A stretch of 64,000 nucleotides of DNA from Labrys monachus (GCF_030814655.1 NZ_JAUSVK010000001.1:5835001-5899000), one strand, 5' to 3'. Numbered from the stretch's first letter, positions 26,765 through 35,121 are shown. Translations and numbers: made by a program. Notes: generated by a model from the sequence alone, not told the origin.

Positions 26765-28057
26765 TCAGGACGAGAGATGATGTCGGAGCGTCGTGCCGGA
26801 ATACTCCTTCCGAAACAGCCCGCGCCGCTGCAGCTCAGGTACCACCGCGCGGCAGAATTGCTCGAACATGCCGGGAAAATAGGTGGGGGCGACGATGAAC
26901 CCGTCGCAGGCCCCGGATTCGAAGAGGTCCTGGAGGCGATCCGCGATGGAGCCGGGCGTGCCGACGATCTCATCGCCGTCTCCCTGCCGCGCCGCCGCCT
27001 CCGGCAAGGTCGCGCCACTGTCCCGCATCGCCTGCTCCAACACCATCCGGGAGCCATGAATCCCTTGATTTGCCTGCAGGCCGCCGATGTCCTCGCCGTC
27101 CTTCAGCCTGGTGAGATCCACGCCGAGATGGCCGGAATAACGCGCCTGCCGGATGTCGGGATCGACGAGGCTCCTCAGATAGTCGGCGCGCTCGCGTGCG
27201 ATCGATTCGGTCTCGCCGATGACGAAGGTCGAGGCGGCAAGAATGGCGCAATCCCCGGGCGCCCGCCCCCGCGCGCCCATCCGCCCCTTGATGTCGGCAT
27301 AGAAGGCCTGAAGGTCGGCCTTGGTCCGCTGCACCATGAAGATGACTTCGGCCCATTTCGCGGCGAGGTCGCGGCCGCGATCGGATGCCCCCGCCTGCAT
27401 CAGGACAGGGCGCCCCTGCGGGCTGCGCGGGATGGACAGCGGGCCGCGCGTCCTTACCCAGCGCCCCTCGTAATTGGCGTAGCGCACCCTTGAGGGATCC
27501 GCGAAGACGCCATTCCGCTTGTCGAGGACGAAAGCGTCGTCGTCCCAGCCATCCCAGAGGGCGCAACAGGCCTCGATCACCTCCTCGGCGCGATCATATC
27601 GCTCATCCTTGGGTGGAATCGCGTCCATGCCGACATTCTGCGCTTCGAGATCCGTGGCGGAGGTGACGATGTTCCAGGCGGCACGGCCGCCACTCAGCAC
27701 ATCGAGCGATCCGAGCCAACGGGCCAGATGATAGGGATTGTGGAAGGTGGTCGACAGTGTCGCTCCGAGACCGAGCCGACGGGTCGCGGCGGCCATGATG
27801 GGAAGCACGACCATGGGATCGAGATAGCTGACCTGTCCACCCCCGCGGAGCACGGCCTCATAGCTGCCCCGATGGATATCCTGCAACCCCAGCAGATCGG
27901 CGAAGAAGCAGCCGTCGAATTTCGCCGCTTCAAGCGTACGCGCTATTTGCTGGTAGCGCTCGGCCCCGAGGAAATCGTCGAGCGTCGCCTCCGGATGACG
28001 CCATCCGCCATCATACCGCGCCGTTGGGCCGGTCTTGAGGTATGCCACCAAATGCAT
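26765..28057 (-). CDS. NtaA/SnaA/DszA-type flavin-dependent monooxygenase (second copy, first gene of operon)
   Basis: A 430-residue luciferase-like monooxygenase of the NtaA/DszA subfamily, starting MHLVAYLKTGPTARYDGGWR, with the segments FDGCFFADLLGLQ, GRAAWNIVTSATDLEAQNVG and RPVLMQAGASDRGRDLAA. It is related to but clearly distinct from the copy at the operon end, with a different N-terminus. It needs reduced FMN from a reductase not encoded here. It is the first gene of the operon and is divergent from a MarR regulator across 328 bp. Confidence 0.92.
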   Translation of the reverse strand: MHLVAYLKTGPTARYDGGWRHPEATLDDFLGAERYQQIARTLEAAKFDGCFFADLLGLQDIHRGSYEAVLRGGGQVSYLDPMVVLPIMAAATRRLGLGATLSTTFHNPYHLARWLGSLDVLSGGRAAWNIVTSATDLEAQNVGMDAIPPKDERYDRAEEVIEACCALWDGWDDDAFVLDKRNGVFADPSRVRYANYEGRWVRTRGPLSIPRSPQGRPVLMQAGASDRGRDLAAKWAEVIFMVQRTKADLQAFYADIKGRMGARGRAPGDCAILAASTFVIGETESIARERADYLRSLVDPDIRQARYSGHLGVDLTRLKDGEDIGGLQANQGIHGSRMVLEQAMRDSGATLPEAAARQGDGDEIVGTPGSIADRLQDLFESGACDGFIVAPTYFPGMFEQFCRAVVPELQRRGLFRKEYSGTTLRHHLSS

Positions 28058-28385
28058 TTGTCTTTGGTGATCGGCGAGCAAGCCGGCGCTCCTTATCCCG
28101 TTCGCAAAAAACGGCGAAGCTGTTCGCCTGAACAGTGCAAATATACAGTGCATGCACTAGAATACGCAACGTGTTCCACACGCCGAACTACTCAAGCGGG
28201 TAGAGATTTGCTGAAATCGCCTGCAAATTGTGCAGATGATCAGGAGACGGTCAACTGTCTGCTGAAAATTTATAACGTACAGACTATTTCTCCGATCTCG
28301 GCGCGCTGTAAGCTCTGGGCAGGCCGGCGTCGTCGCAGCGGCGCCATGTCGGATCCGTCAACGGCCCCCTGCCCCCTTGGAAACG
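28058..28385. promoter_or_regulatory. Divergent promoter region between monooxygenase operon and MarR gene
   Basis: A 328-bp intergenic stretch, AT-richer than its surroundings and without a gene. It must carry the promoters of the monooxygenase/importer operon and of marR. It contains a perfect 12-bp palindrome at 28147-28158. Confidence 0.7.
28147..28158. promoter_or_regulatory. Candidate MarR operator AGTGCATGCACT
   Basis: A perfect 12-bp palindrome 90 bp upstream of the monooxygenase start. MarR proteins bind short palindromes of about this size, so it is the best operator candidate here. Confidence 0.45.
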
Positions 28386-28856
28386 ATGATCGAAGCGTCC
28401 GCCATGCCCAATACGTCCGACACCTATGATGTCACGCAGCAGGTCGGGCACATGCTGCGCAAGGTCTATCAGCGCCATCTCGCCATCTTCAACGAACGGG
28501 CTTCGCCGACCGCTCTGACCTCCGTCCAGTTCGTGACGCTCTGCATCCTCAGGGATCTCGGGGATTGCTCCCAGGCGGAGCTGGTCCGAGCGACCGCGGT
28601 GGACCAGGCGACGATCCGGGGCGTCGTCAACCGATTGAAGGCGCGTGGACTGCTCGAGCTGAAGAAGGATGCCGGCGATGGCCGCAAGGTGATGATGGCG
28701 CTGACCGATGAAGGGCGCATCCTATTGGATGCCATGTATCCCAAGGCGCGCGCCATCAGCGAGGAGACGCTCATCCACCTCAATCCCGCCGAACGGATCG
28801 CGCTGAGCTTTCTGCTGAGCAAGATGATGGGCGACGCGCCGTCTTCGCAGGACTGA
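28386..28856 (+). CDS. MarR-family transcriptional regulator
   Basis: A 156-residue MarR protein. The winged helix-turn-helix covers about residues 55-110 (CSQAELVRATAVDQATIRGV, then DAGDGRKVMMALTDEGR) between dimerisation helices. It is divergent from the monooxygenase/amino-acid-importer operon, so it most likely represses that operon and releases it on substrate binding. In-frame starts exist at TTG 28377 and ATG 28404; ATG 28386 is chosen. Confidence 0.9.
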   Translation: MIEASAMPNTSDTYDVTQQVGHMLRKVYQRHLAIFNERASPTALTSVQFVTLCILRDLGDCSQAELVRATAVDQATIRGVVNRLKARGLLELKKDAGDGRKVMMALTDEGRILLDAMYPKARAISEETLIHLNPAERIALSFLLSKMMGDAPSSQD

Positions 28857-28899
28857 ACCGTCATCAGGGCGCCCTTGCGCGGGCCGGGCCTCGTTGGCG

Positions 28900-29314
28900 A
28901 TGATGGCCCAGGCTTGCACCGCCGCTTCCCAGGCGGTGACGAAGGATTCCATCACCGCCGCCGCTCCGACATCATCGAGATCGTCGGGAATGCGCACCGC
29001 CATGCCGCGATCGACGCGGGCATATTCGGCATAGACACCCCCGCCGACGATCGCCATCACCCGCTCGCCGGAGCGGACATCCGTGACGTCGCGGCCAACG
29101 GCCACCACCTCTCCGGCCACTTCCAGCCCGAGCAGGCCGCTCTCGCCATAGCTCTGGCGGCCGTAATCGCCCTGCCGCTGCAGAAAATCGGCGCGATTGA
29201 CGCCAGCGGCCTTCACCTTGACCAGAAGATCGCCGGGGCGTGGCTCCGGCATCGCGCCTCGGCGAGGCGGAGAATCGCCGCGCTGCCAAAATCATCGAAC
29301 ATAATCGCCTTCAT
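28900..29314 (-). pseudogene. Broken NADPH:quinone oxidoreductase (frameshifted, C-terminus missing)
   Basis: The start reads MKAIMFDDFGSAAILRLAE, then the frame breaks near 29250 and the family sequence resumes in another frame as MPEPRPGDLLVKVKAAGVNRA, GLLGLEVAGEVVAVGRDV and AAAVMESFVTAWEAA. Homology then stops at about 115 residues, before the Rossmann domain; an intact member has about 320. The gene thus carries a one-base loss (or equivalent) and a large 3' deletion. It still overlaps the stop of the preceding hypothetical gene as ATGA, so it was once in an operon with it. Confidence 0.8.
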
Positions 29315-29859
29315 AGCGTTGCGGCCTTGCCGAGCGCGTGGCGGGCGATGCTGGCGGCGAAGAGCGGCGTCTCCCGGCGGTTGTGATCGCCGCCCGCCGC
29401 CTGACGGGCCGCGGCCGCCTGCTCGAAGGTCTGGCCATGCGCGGTGATGAAGTCCATGAAGATGTCGGTCGGGTGCGAGGTAACGCGGTTGGTGTAGCGG
29501 GTGCGGCCGCCCTCGATCGCCTCGGCGATCAGTTCCCAGATGACGTTGACCTGCGTGCGCCCGACGGGGGTGAACACGTCGGAGATCGAGTTCATCCGGC
29601 AATAGCTCGGCGTCGCCTCCTCGGCGACATAATGCTGGATGACGAGCCCGGTGCCGATCATCTCGACATTGATCGACATGCGGCGGCCGTCATCCGTCGT
29701 CGTGGTGCCCGCGGCGATGTGGTCGGGCGGGCAGCAGCGCAAATATTCAGCCTCCGGCAGCGTGAACAGCCAATCGGCGATGTCGATCTTCTCAAAGGGA
29801 ACATCGATCTCGGCGGAATAGGCAGACTGCGACAGAAGCAGGTCCTCAAGAACGGTCAT
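29311..29859 (-). CDS. Hypothetical protein, possibly SRPBCC-like
   Basis: A 182-residue protein that I do not firmly recognise. It has an even codon pattern and no signal peptide or membrane segment. Segments such as RTQVNVIWELIAEA, TRYTNRVTSHPTDIFMDFI and HNRRETPLFAASI suggest a START/SRPBCC-type small-molecule fold, which is a guess. It is divergent from a LysR gene and upstream of the broken quinone oxidoreductase, so it probably belongs to a LysR-controlled oxidation module. Confidence 0.75.
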   Translation of the reverse strand: MTVLEDLLLSQSAYSAEIDVPFEKIDIADWLFTLPEAEYLRCCPPDHIAAGTTTTDDGRRMSINVEMIGTGLVIQHYVAEEATPSYCRMNSISDVFTPVGRTQVNVIWELIAEAIEGGRTRYTNRVTSHPTDIFMDFITAHGQTFEQAAAARQAAGGDHNRRETPLFAASIARHALGKAATL

Positions 29860-29880
29860 CTCAGTTTCTCCTAGTCGTCG

Positions 29881-29904
29881 GGCGGCGTCAAACGCCACGC
29901 CGCC
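29881..29904. promoter_or_regulatory. Inverted repeat GGCGGCGT-N8-ACGCCGCC
   Basis: A perfect 8-bp inverted repeat with an 8-bp spacer in the 132-bp gap between the hypothetical gene and the divergent LysR gene. It fits a shared operator. Confidence 0.45.
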
Positions 29905-29991
29905 TCTGTGTCGACGGGGAGGACTGTGCGACTGTCGGGGATCGGCGATAAGCCGTAGCCTTCTGCAAACGGCTTTGCCTGGATCGCAAAG

Positions 29992-30909
29992 ATGAGACCC
30001 CACTTCGCCGAATTCCTGTCCGTCTTCGTCGATGTCGTCAGGGCGGGGAGCTTTTCCGGCGCCGCCCGCCGGCGCGCCATGACCCCTTCGGCGATCGTGC
30101 GCCAGATCGACGCGTTGGAGGAGGATCTGGGCGTTGCCCTGCTGATCCGCTCGACACGCGCCCTCGCGCTTACCGATGCCGGCCGGCGGCTGCACGAGCG
30201 GGCGCTGGGGCTTCTCGACGAGCTGGCCGACACCCACGCGGAGGTCTCCGCCTTTGACCGGGCCGTCTCCGGCACGCTGCGGATCGCCTGCTTCCCGACC
30301 TTCGGCAAGCGCTACGTCCTGCCGGTTGTGGCCGCGCTGCAGACCGAGCACCCGGCGCTCAAGGTCGAGCTCGACCTGACGGAGCGGCTGGCCGATCCGG
30401 TTCTCGAGCGCCTCGATGTCGTCGTCCGCATGGGGGCGCTCAACGACAGCACGCTGATCGCCACCAAGCTGGCGCCGCTGACCCGGCTGCTGGTGGCAAG
30501 CCCGGCCTATCTGGCGCGAGCGGGTGCGCCGGAGAGCGTGGCCGGTCTCTCAGTGCACCGTTTGCTGGACAAGCTGCATGGCGCCGATCTTCTCGGCTGG
30601 CGGGACGTGCTCGACGGTCCGGCGGGGCATGGCGGGAACGCCATGGTGACGTTCCGTTCAGACGATTTCGAGGCCCTGCGCGCGGCGGCCGAGTCCGGCC
30701 TGGGCATCGCGCTCCTGCCGAGCTGGGTCGTCGGACCGGATGTCAAAGCGGGCAGGCTGGTCCGGTTGCGGCCGGGCAACGAACCCTGGAACGCCGCGCC
30801 GGCCGGCATCTATCTCCTGCGCGCCCTGCCGCAGCCGAGCGCCAAGCTGCGGGCCTTCACCGAGGCGCTGCGGACGTTGATCGGAAGCCCACCGGTCTGG
30901 GAACCGTGA
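29992..30909 (+). CDS. LysR-family transcriptional regulator
   Basis: A 305-residue LysR protein, with helix-turn-helix at about 17-57 (SFSGAARRRAMTPSAIVRQI) and a complete effector domain from GTLRIACFPTFGKRY onward. It is divergent from the hypothetical gene and probably controls that two-gene unit, of which the second gene is now broken. Confidence 0.92.
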   Translation: MRPHFAEFLSVFVDVVRAGSFSGAARRRAMTPSAIVRQIDALEEDLGVALLIRSTRALALTDAGRRLHERALGLLDELADTHAEVSAFDRAVSGTLRIACFPTFGKRYVLPVVAALQTEHPALKVELDLTERLADPVLERLDVVVRMGALNDSTLIATKLAPLTRLLVASPAYLARAGAPESVAGLSVHRLLDKLHGADLLGWRDVLDGPAGHGGNAMVTFRSDDFEALRAAAESGLGIALLPSWVVGPDVKAGRLVRLRPGNEPWNAAPAGIYLLRALPQPSAKLRAFTEALRTLIGSPPVWEP

Positions 30910-31023
30910 GTTGTCGCGCGTTTGTCGGAGGGCGACCGTCCCGGCATCCGAATGGCGCCGCCGCCTTGAGAGATGGCATCAGACGACCTTGCGAGAGGCG
31001 CGCCAGGCCCGGGCTCCACGCGG

Positions 31024-31737
31024 CTAAGCGCCGAAGGCGCCGTCGATCGTGTGCATCGCCCCCGTCACGAAGCCAGCCTCCGGTCCTGCCAGCCACGCCA
31101 CCATCCCCGCGACCTCTTCGGGCCGCCCGTGGCGCTTGATGGCCATGAAGCTGTGCATCAGCTCTTTCATCGGCCCGTCCGCAGGGTTCGCATCGGTGTC
31201 GATCGGCCCGGGCTGCACGATGTTGATGGTGATGCCGCGCGGCCCGAAATCGCGGGCCAGCCCGCGCGCCATGCCCTGCAGGGCGGACTTGCTCAGCGCG
31301 TAGGACGCCATGCCCGGGACCGGCATCCGATCGCCGTTCACCGAACCGATCACGATGATGCGCCCTCCCTCCGGCATCTGCCGCGCCGCCTCGACCGAAG
31401 CATGATAGGGAGCGTGGATATTGACCCGGAACAGCCGGTCGATTTCATCCGGGTCCTGTTCCAGCGCGTCGCCGAAGAGGGCGAAGCCGGCGTTCACCAC
31501 GAGTATGTCGAGCGGTCCGCTCTCGCGTACCCGCGCGATCACCGCGTCGCGGTCCGCGCTGTCGGTCAGGACCGCCGTGCTGCCGGTTTCGGCCGCCAGC
31601 TGTTCGGCCGCCTCTCGCGACGCACCATAGGTGAAGGCCACCACTGCGCCCTCCGTCGCGAAGCGCCGCACGATCGCGGCTCCGATTCCCCGGCTGCCAC
31701 CGAGCACCAGAACAGACTTTCCTTGAAACGCGGCCAT
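31024..31737 (-). CDS. bdcA: BdcA-type SDR oxidoreductase (cyclic-di-GMP-binding biofilm dispersal protein family)
   Basis: A 237-residue SDR that closely follows E. coli BdcA: GGSRGIGAAIVRRF at the start, TDSADRDAVIARVR, ILVVNAGF, MPEGGRIIVIGSVNGDRMPV, the YALSK active site, and the C-terminus FVTGAMHTIDGAFGA. BdcA is known to bind cyclic-di-GMP and promote biofilm dispersal; its enzymatic substrate is unclear. It is divergent from a BdcR-type regulator, the same arrangement as in enterobacteria. Start ATG 31737 matches the family; an upstream in-frame ATG at 31782 lies in the operator region. Confidence 0.93.
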   Translation of the reverse strand: MAAFQGKSVLVLGGSRGIGAAIVRRFATEGAVVAFTYGASREAAEQLAAETGSTAVLTDSADRDAVIARVRESGPLDILVVNAGFALFGDALEQDPDEIDRLFRVNIHAPYHASVEAARQMPEGGRIIVIGSVNGDRMPVPGMASYALSKSALQGMARGLARDFGPRGITINIVQPGPIDTDANPADGPMKELMHSFMAIKRHGRPEEVAGMVAWLAGPEAGFVTGAMHTIDGAFGA

Positions 31738-31758
31738 TCGGCCCTCCTTGAGATTTAG

Positions 31759-31774
31759 TGTAGCACGCGCTACA
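31759..31774. promoter_or_regulatory. Candidate BdcR operator TGTAGC-ACGC-GCTACA
   Basis: A perfect 6-bp inverted repeat with a 4-bp spacer in the 72-bp gap between bdcA and bdcR. TetR repressors typically bind such sites, so it is the likely operator for both genes. Confidence 0.65.
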
Positions 31775-31809
31775 TAAAACATCCGACGGCCGCTTCAAAG
31801 GGTTTTGTA

Positions 31810-32403
31810 ATGGCTCCTACAAATAAATCCCGTCCGCGCGGCCGACCGCGGCGCTTCGATCCCGACGAGGCCGTTGGCACGGCGCAGCACCTTTTCCACG
31901 CTCACGGCTACGACGCGGTCAGCGTCGCAGACGTCACCAAGGCGCTCGGCATCAACCCGCCGAGCTTCTACGCCGCCTTCGGAAACAAGGCCGGGCTCTA
32001 CGCCCGCGTTCTCGATCACTGGGCCAACACGCGGGCCATTCCCCTTCACGACATCCTGCGCCCTGAACGCCCGGTGGCCGAGGCCCTCGCGGATGTGCTG
32101 GAGGAAGCCGCTCGCCGCTACGCGGAGGATCCGGCCGCCGGCGGCTGCCTCGTGCTGGAAGGCACCCATTGCAACGACCTCGACGCGCGCGAGGCGGCCT
32201 GTGCCTTCCACCGCGTCGCAGAGGGCGTGATTCGCGACTACATCGCTGCCCGCCATCCGGAGAAGGCAGCGCTTCTGACGGATTTCGTCACCACCACCAT
32301 GTCCGGGCTGTCGGCCAAGGCGCGCAACGGCCACGGGCTGGACCAGCTTCTCGCCAGCGCCCGCCTCGCCGGCCTGGCGATCGTGCATTCCCTCGCTGCC
32401 TGA
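31810..32403 (+). CDS. bdcR: BdcR-type TetR-family repressor
   Basis: A 197-residue TetR regulator matching BdcR. It has the N-terminal RGRPRRFDPDEAV, the helix-turn-helix YDAVSVADVTKALGINPPSF and YAAFGNKAGLYARVL, and the C-terminal MSGLSAKARNGHGLDQL, all features of that family. It is divergent from bdcA and, by analogy with enterobacteria, represses it. The effector is unknown. Confidence 0.92.
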   Translation: MAPTNKSRPRGRPRRFDPDEAVGTAQHLFHAHGYDAVSVADVTKALGINPPSFYAAFGNKAGLYARVLDHWANTRAIPLHDILRPERPVAEALADVLEEAARRYAEDPAAGGCLVLEGTHCNDLDAREAACAFHRVAEGVIRDYIAARHPEKAALLTDFVTTTMSGLSAKARNGHGLDQLLASARLAGLAIVHSLAA

Positions 32404-32672
32404 ACGCCGGCGAAGCCTCAAAGCTTTTGAACACGCCTGCCGTGCCGCACGCAGAGGACCGATGATCGCCTGACGACGAGACCCATCTGCGAAGGACAGG
32501 CTGTCCCTGCTCGCCACCTGTGAGGTGCCCGTCTCCCGCGATCTCGAGGATCCCGACATCAAGAAATCGAGCATCTGGACGCTGGGGGGATAGAGGCCTC
32601 GGCAGCGGGACGTTGGATTATCGGACATCCGGCTGGATAGCCCCCTCGGGCGACGCAGCCCCTCAACCTTGC

Positions 32673-32698
32673 CTTCTCCCCCGAAGTCGGGAGAGAAG
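32673..32698. repeat. Imperfect intergenic palindrome 1
   Basis: A 12-bp stem with one mismatch (CTTCTCCCCCGA / TCGGGAGAGAAG) and a 2-nt loop. Likely a copy of a dispersed intergenic palindromic repeat. Confidence 0.55.
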
Positions 32699-32777
32699 GA
32701 GCGGCTGGCCTCGCGCCTTGAAAGGGACGGGCGAGATGATCGCATCACCGGAGGGACGCAACGTCGAGGTCCCCTCG

Positions 32778-32792
32778 CCCCGCCTTGCGGGG
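32778..32792. repeat. Intergenic palindrome 2 (CCCCGC-CTT-GCGGGG)
   Basis: A perfect 6-bp stem with CTT loop inside CTCGCCCC...GGGGAGAG, about 80 bp from palindrome 1. This core recurs widely in intergenic repeats of high-GC alphaproteobacteria. Confidence 0.55.
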
Positions 32793-33173
32793 AGAGGATG
32801 AAGGTGAGGGGCGGCTGGATCGGCCACCTTTCAAGTCGAATGTGAAGCCTGATGGCCGTGCCGCACGGTCACGAAGGACGGCTTCGCCGCAAGATCGAGA
32901 GCGACCCGCCGGCACCGCGCATGATCGCGACGCGTCGCGGCTTCGGCCAGATCTTCGTGGCTTCGGTGGAAACTCTCCCATAAGCGGCCATAGCAACGGC
33001 ACGACGCTTCCCTATTACCTTCGTAATCGGATGGATCGGAGTTGCAATGGTCCCGTAATAGACGGGCGTTTTTCTTGTGCGGGCCGGTACTTCACCGGCC
33101 AGGGCCGTCGGCGCCTCATCGGACGCCGGCCAGCCCCCCCGCAGATTCACGGACGCACAAGGGACATCCTTCA

Positions 33174-33998
33174 GTGAACAAGATATCGCAACACCGGTAC
33201 ATTCTCGGCCATTCAGATCGAGAACTTGAACGGCTCGCCTTTCAGAGCCGGATCATTGCTCCGATCACCGAGAGGCTGCTCAACAGCGCAGGCCTGTGCG
33301 AGGGGATGAATGTTCTCGATATCGGCTGCGGCGCGGGCGACGTTTCGATGCTCGCAGCTCAAATGGTCGGCGCCTCCGGTTCCGTCACCGGCGTGGACCG
33401 GAGCCCCGAAGCCCTGGCAACCGCGCACCGGCGCGCCAGGGAGAGCGGGCTGCGCAACGTGAAATTCGAGCAGGCGGATATAGCGGCGCTCGTTTATCCC
33501 CGCGGTTTCGACGCCGTGATCGGACGCTATGTACTCGTTCACACCGTCGATCCCAGTGCCGTCCTGCGGTCTTTACGCTCGTGCCTGAGGCCGGGTGGCG
33601 TGCTGGCGTTTCACGAACTCGATCTTGTCAGCGCCCTGCGTTCCCATCCGCCGGTGAAAGTCTGGGACGATCTATGCGATTGGATTCTCGCGAACTTCGG
33701 CAAGACACTCAATCATCCGGACGCCGCACGGCGGCTGACGGAGCATTTTATGAAGGCGGGGCTGCCGGCTCCTCACCTGTTCTGCGAAATCCCGCTGGGG
33801 AATGGCGACCACAGCCCGCTCTACCACTGGCTGGCGGATACGGCGATGACCGTCAGATCGGGAATGGGCGGAGACCTGTCGGATATGCCTGCCGGCCTCG
33901 ACGAAACGCTGCCGGACGTCCTCCGCAGGGACACAACGGCCTTATTCAGCCAGATCTTGGGGCCGGCCCAGATCTGCGCCTGGGCGAAGGCGGATTGA
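33174..33998 (+). CDS. SAM-dependent class I methyltransferase
   Basis: A 274-residue methyltransferase. Motif I is VLDIGCGAGDVSMLAA at about residue 50, with GSVTGVDRSPEAL and FEQADIAALVYP following, and a helical C-terminal part. The GTG at 33174 (VNKISQHRYILGHSDRE) is the best start. The N-terminal HSDRELERL is shared by a group of uncharacterised methyltransferases. Methyl acceptor unknown. It stands alone with long flanking non-coding DNA. Confidence 0.88.
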   Translation: MNKISQHRYILGHSDRELERLAFQSRIIAPITERLLNSAGLCEGMNVLDIGCGAGDVSMLAAQMVGASGSVTGVDRSPEALATAHRRARESGLRNVKFEQADIAALVYPRGFDAVIGRYVLVHTVDPSAVLRSLRSCLRPGGVLAFHELDLVSALRSHPPVKVWDDLCDWILANFGKTLNHPDAARRLTEHFMKAGLPAPHLFCEIPLGNGDHSPLYHWLADTAMTVRSGMGGDLSDMPAGLDETLPDVLRRDTTALFSQILGPAQICAWAKAD

Positions 33999-34199
33999 GG
34001 GGGCAAGACCAAAGTCCGGGCGGATGATGCAGACCGCCTGGCGGCGATCCACGTTCCCACCGAGACCGCCAAGACCGGACTCGGTCTCGACCGCAACAAG
34101 CTCGCTCCAGGCGCGGATGGCATCGCCGCGCCCTCGCCCGTCATGCTGCGGCGCGCATGCACAGCGAGCGCATGTCAGATCGAGACAGCGACTGTCATG

Positions 34200-34823
34200 C
34201 TAGCCGTATGCGTAGGGGCCGCCTGTCTCGAGGGCGCGCCGATAGGCAGGTCGAGACTGGATGCCGTGCAGCCACGCCAGCGTTCGCGGACGGCTTTCAT
34301 CGAGGCCGCCGCGATCCCGCGCGGCCTCGATCGGAAAGCTCATCATGATATCGGCGGCGCTCATGTGATCGCTGGCGAACCACGGGCGCTGGCGCAGTTC
34401 GGCCTCGATGAAATCGAGATGCGTGTCGATCATCGGCTGTATCCGCCTGACCGCCAGCCTGCCCATGATCGGCACGCGGGCAAGCACCAGCTTCAAGAGC
34501 AGGGGCGGCATGACGGAACCTTCGGCATAATGGAGAAACATGCGGTAGCGCAGCGCCGCCTCCCGGTCGGCCGGCGGACCCAGCCGTCCGCCGGCCTTCT
34601 CGACGAGATATTCCACGATCGCTCCGCTCTCGACGATTACGCGTCCGTCATCCTCGACGACCGGCGATTTGCCCAGCGGATGCACGCGCCGCAGATCGGC
34701 CGGAGCCAGCAGGGTCCTCCTGTCGCGTTCATAACGCCGGACCTCATAGGGCAGGCCCAATTCCTCGAGCATCCAGAGCACGCGCTGCGAGCGGGAATTG
34801 TTGAGATGATGGACGATGATCAT
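34200..34823 (-). CDS. Glutathione S-transferase family protein
   Basis: A 207-residue protein with an N-terminal thioredoxin-like domain (MIIVHHLNNSRSQRVLWMLE, PLGKSPVVEDDGRVIVESGA, which includes the cis-Pro and the Glu-Ser glutathione-binding pair) and an all-helical C-terminal domain. Ser or Asn near residue 8-10 would be the catalytic residue. It conjugates or reduces electrophiles with glutathione. The start overlaps the end of a degraded dehydrogenase remnant. Function in this context is not evident. Confidence 0.9.
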   Translation of the reverse strand: MIIVHHLNNSRSQRVLWMLEELGLPYEVRRYERDRRTLLAPADLRRVHPLGKSPVVEDDGRVIVESGAIVEYLVEKAGGRLGPPADREAALRYRMFLHYAEGSVMPPLLLKLVLARVPIMGRLAVRRIQPMIDTHLDFIEAELRQRPWFASDHMSAADIMMSFPIEAARDRGGLDESRPRTLAWLHGIQSRPAYRRALETGGPYAYG

Positions 34824-34929
34824 GGACCCCCCCGAAGCCGCGCTCGCGCGGGCTTGCCCGTCGCCGCATCGTTTGCGGCTGGGATCACTACGAAGGTTCG
34901 ATGGCTACCGTGTGGCGGGCAGCGAACGA

Positions 34930-35060
34930 TGAAGAGGGGCAATACGCGCGCCCTCCGCCTTGCCTTCTCGATATAGGACAGCACCTTCTCCATGTGATCC
35001 CGCGAGACGAGCGCGCCGACATGGGGGACGGGATCGAGCGGGTCACCGCGGAGCATGCCG
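34930..35060 (-). pseudogene. Aldehyde dehydrogenase remnant
   Basis: A short open frame translates to GDPLDPVPHVGALVSRDHMEK followed by VLSYIEKARRRA. This matches the internal segment of betaine-aldehyde-type dehydrogenases (an intact one has about 490 residues and this block near residue 320). No catalytic Cys or cofactor motif is left. It is the residue of a deleted gene upstream of the glutathione transferase. Confidence 0.65.
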
Positions 35061-35087
35061 TGAGGGGCCATCTGCATGGTTATTGCT

Positions 35088-35108
35088 TTAGACTATCAAA
35101 TGGTCTAA
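35088..35108. promoter_or_regulatory. Inverted repeat TTAGAC-N9-GTCTAA before the toxin-antitoxin operon
   Basis: A perfect 6-bp inverted repeat, 48 bp before the antitoxin ATG. Together with the next repeat it probably forms the autoregulatory operator bound by the antitoxin or the complex. Confidence 0.55.
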
Positions 35109-35121
35109 GCACAGCAGAATA

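Larger units (their letters stand above)
32404..33173. other. Long intergenic region with palindromic repeats, no convincing gene
   Basis: About 770 bp between bdcR and a methyltransferase gene. Short open frames exist but show no family features. The centre (32673-32792) holds two hairpin-forming palindromes of a kind seen repeatedly between genes in alphaproteobacteria. A promoter for the methyltransferase must lie at the right end. Confidence 0.55.
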
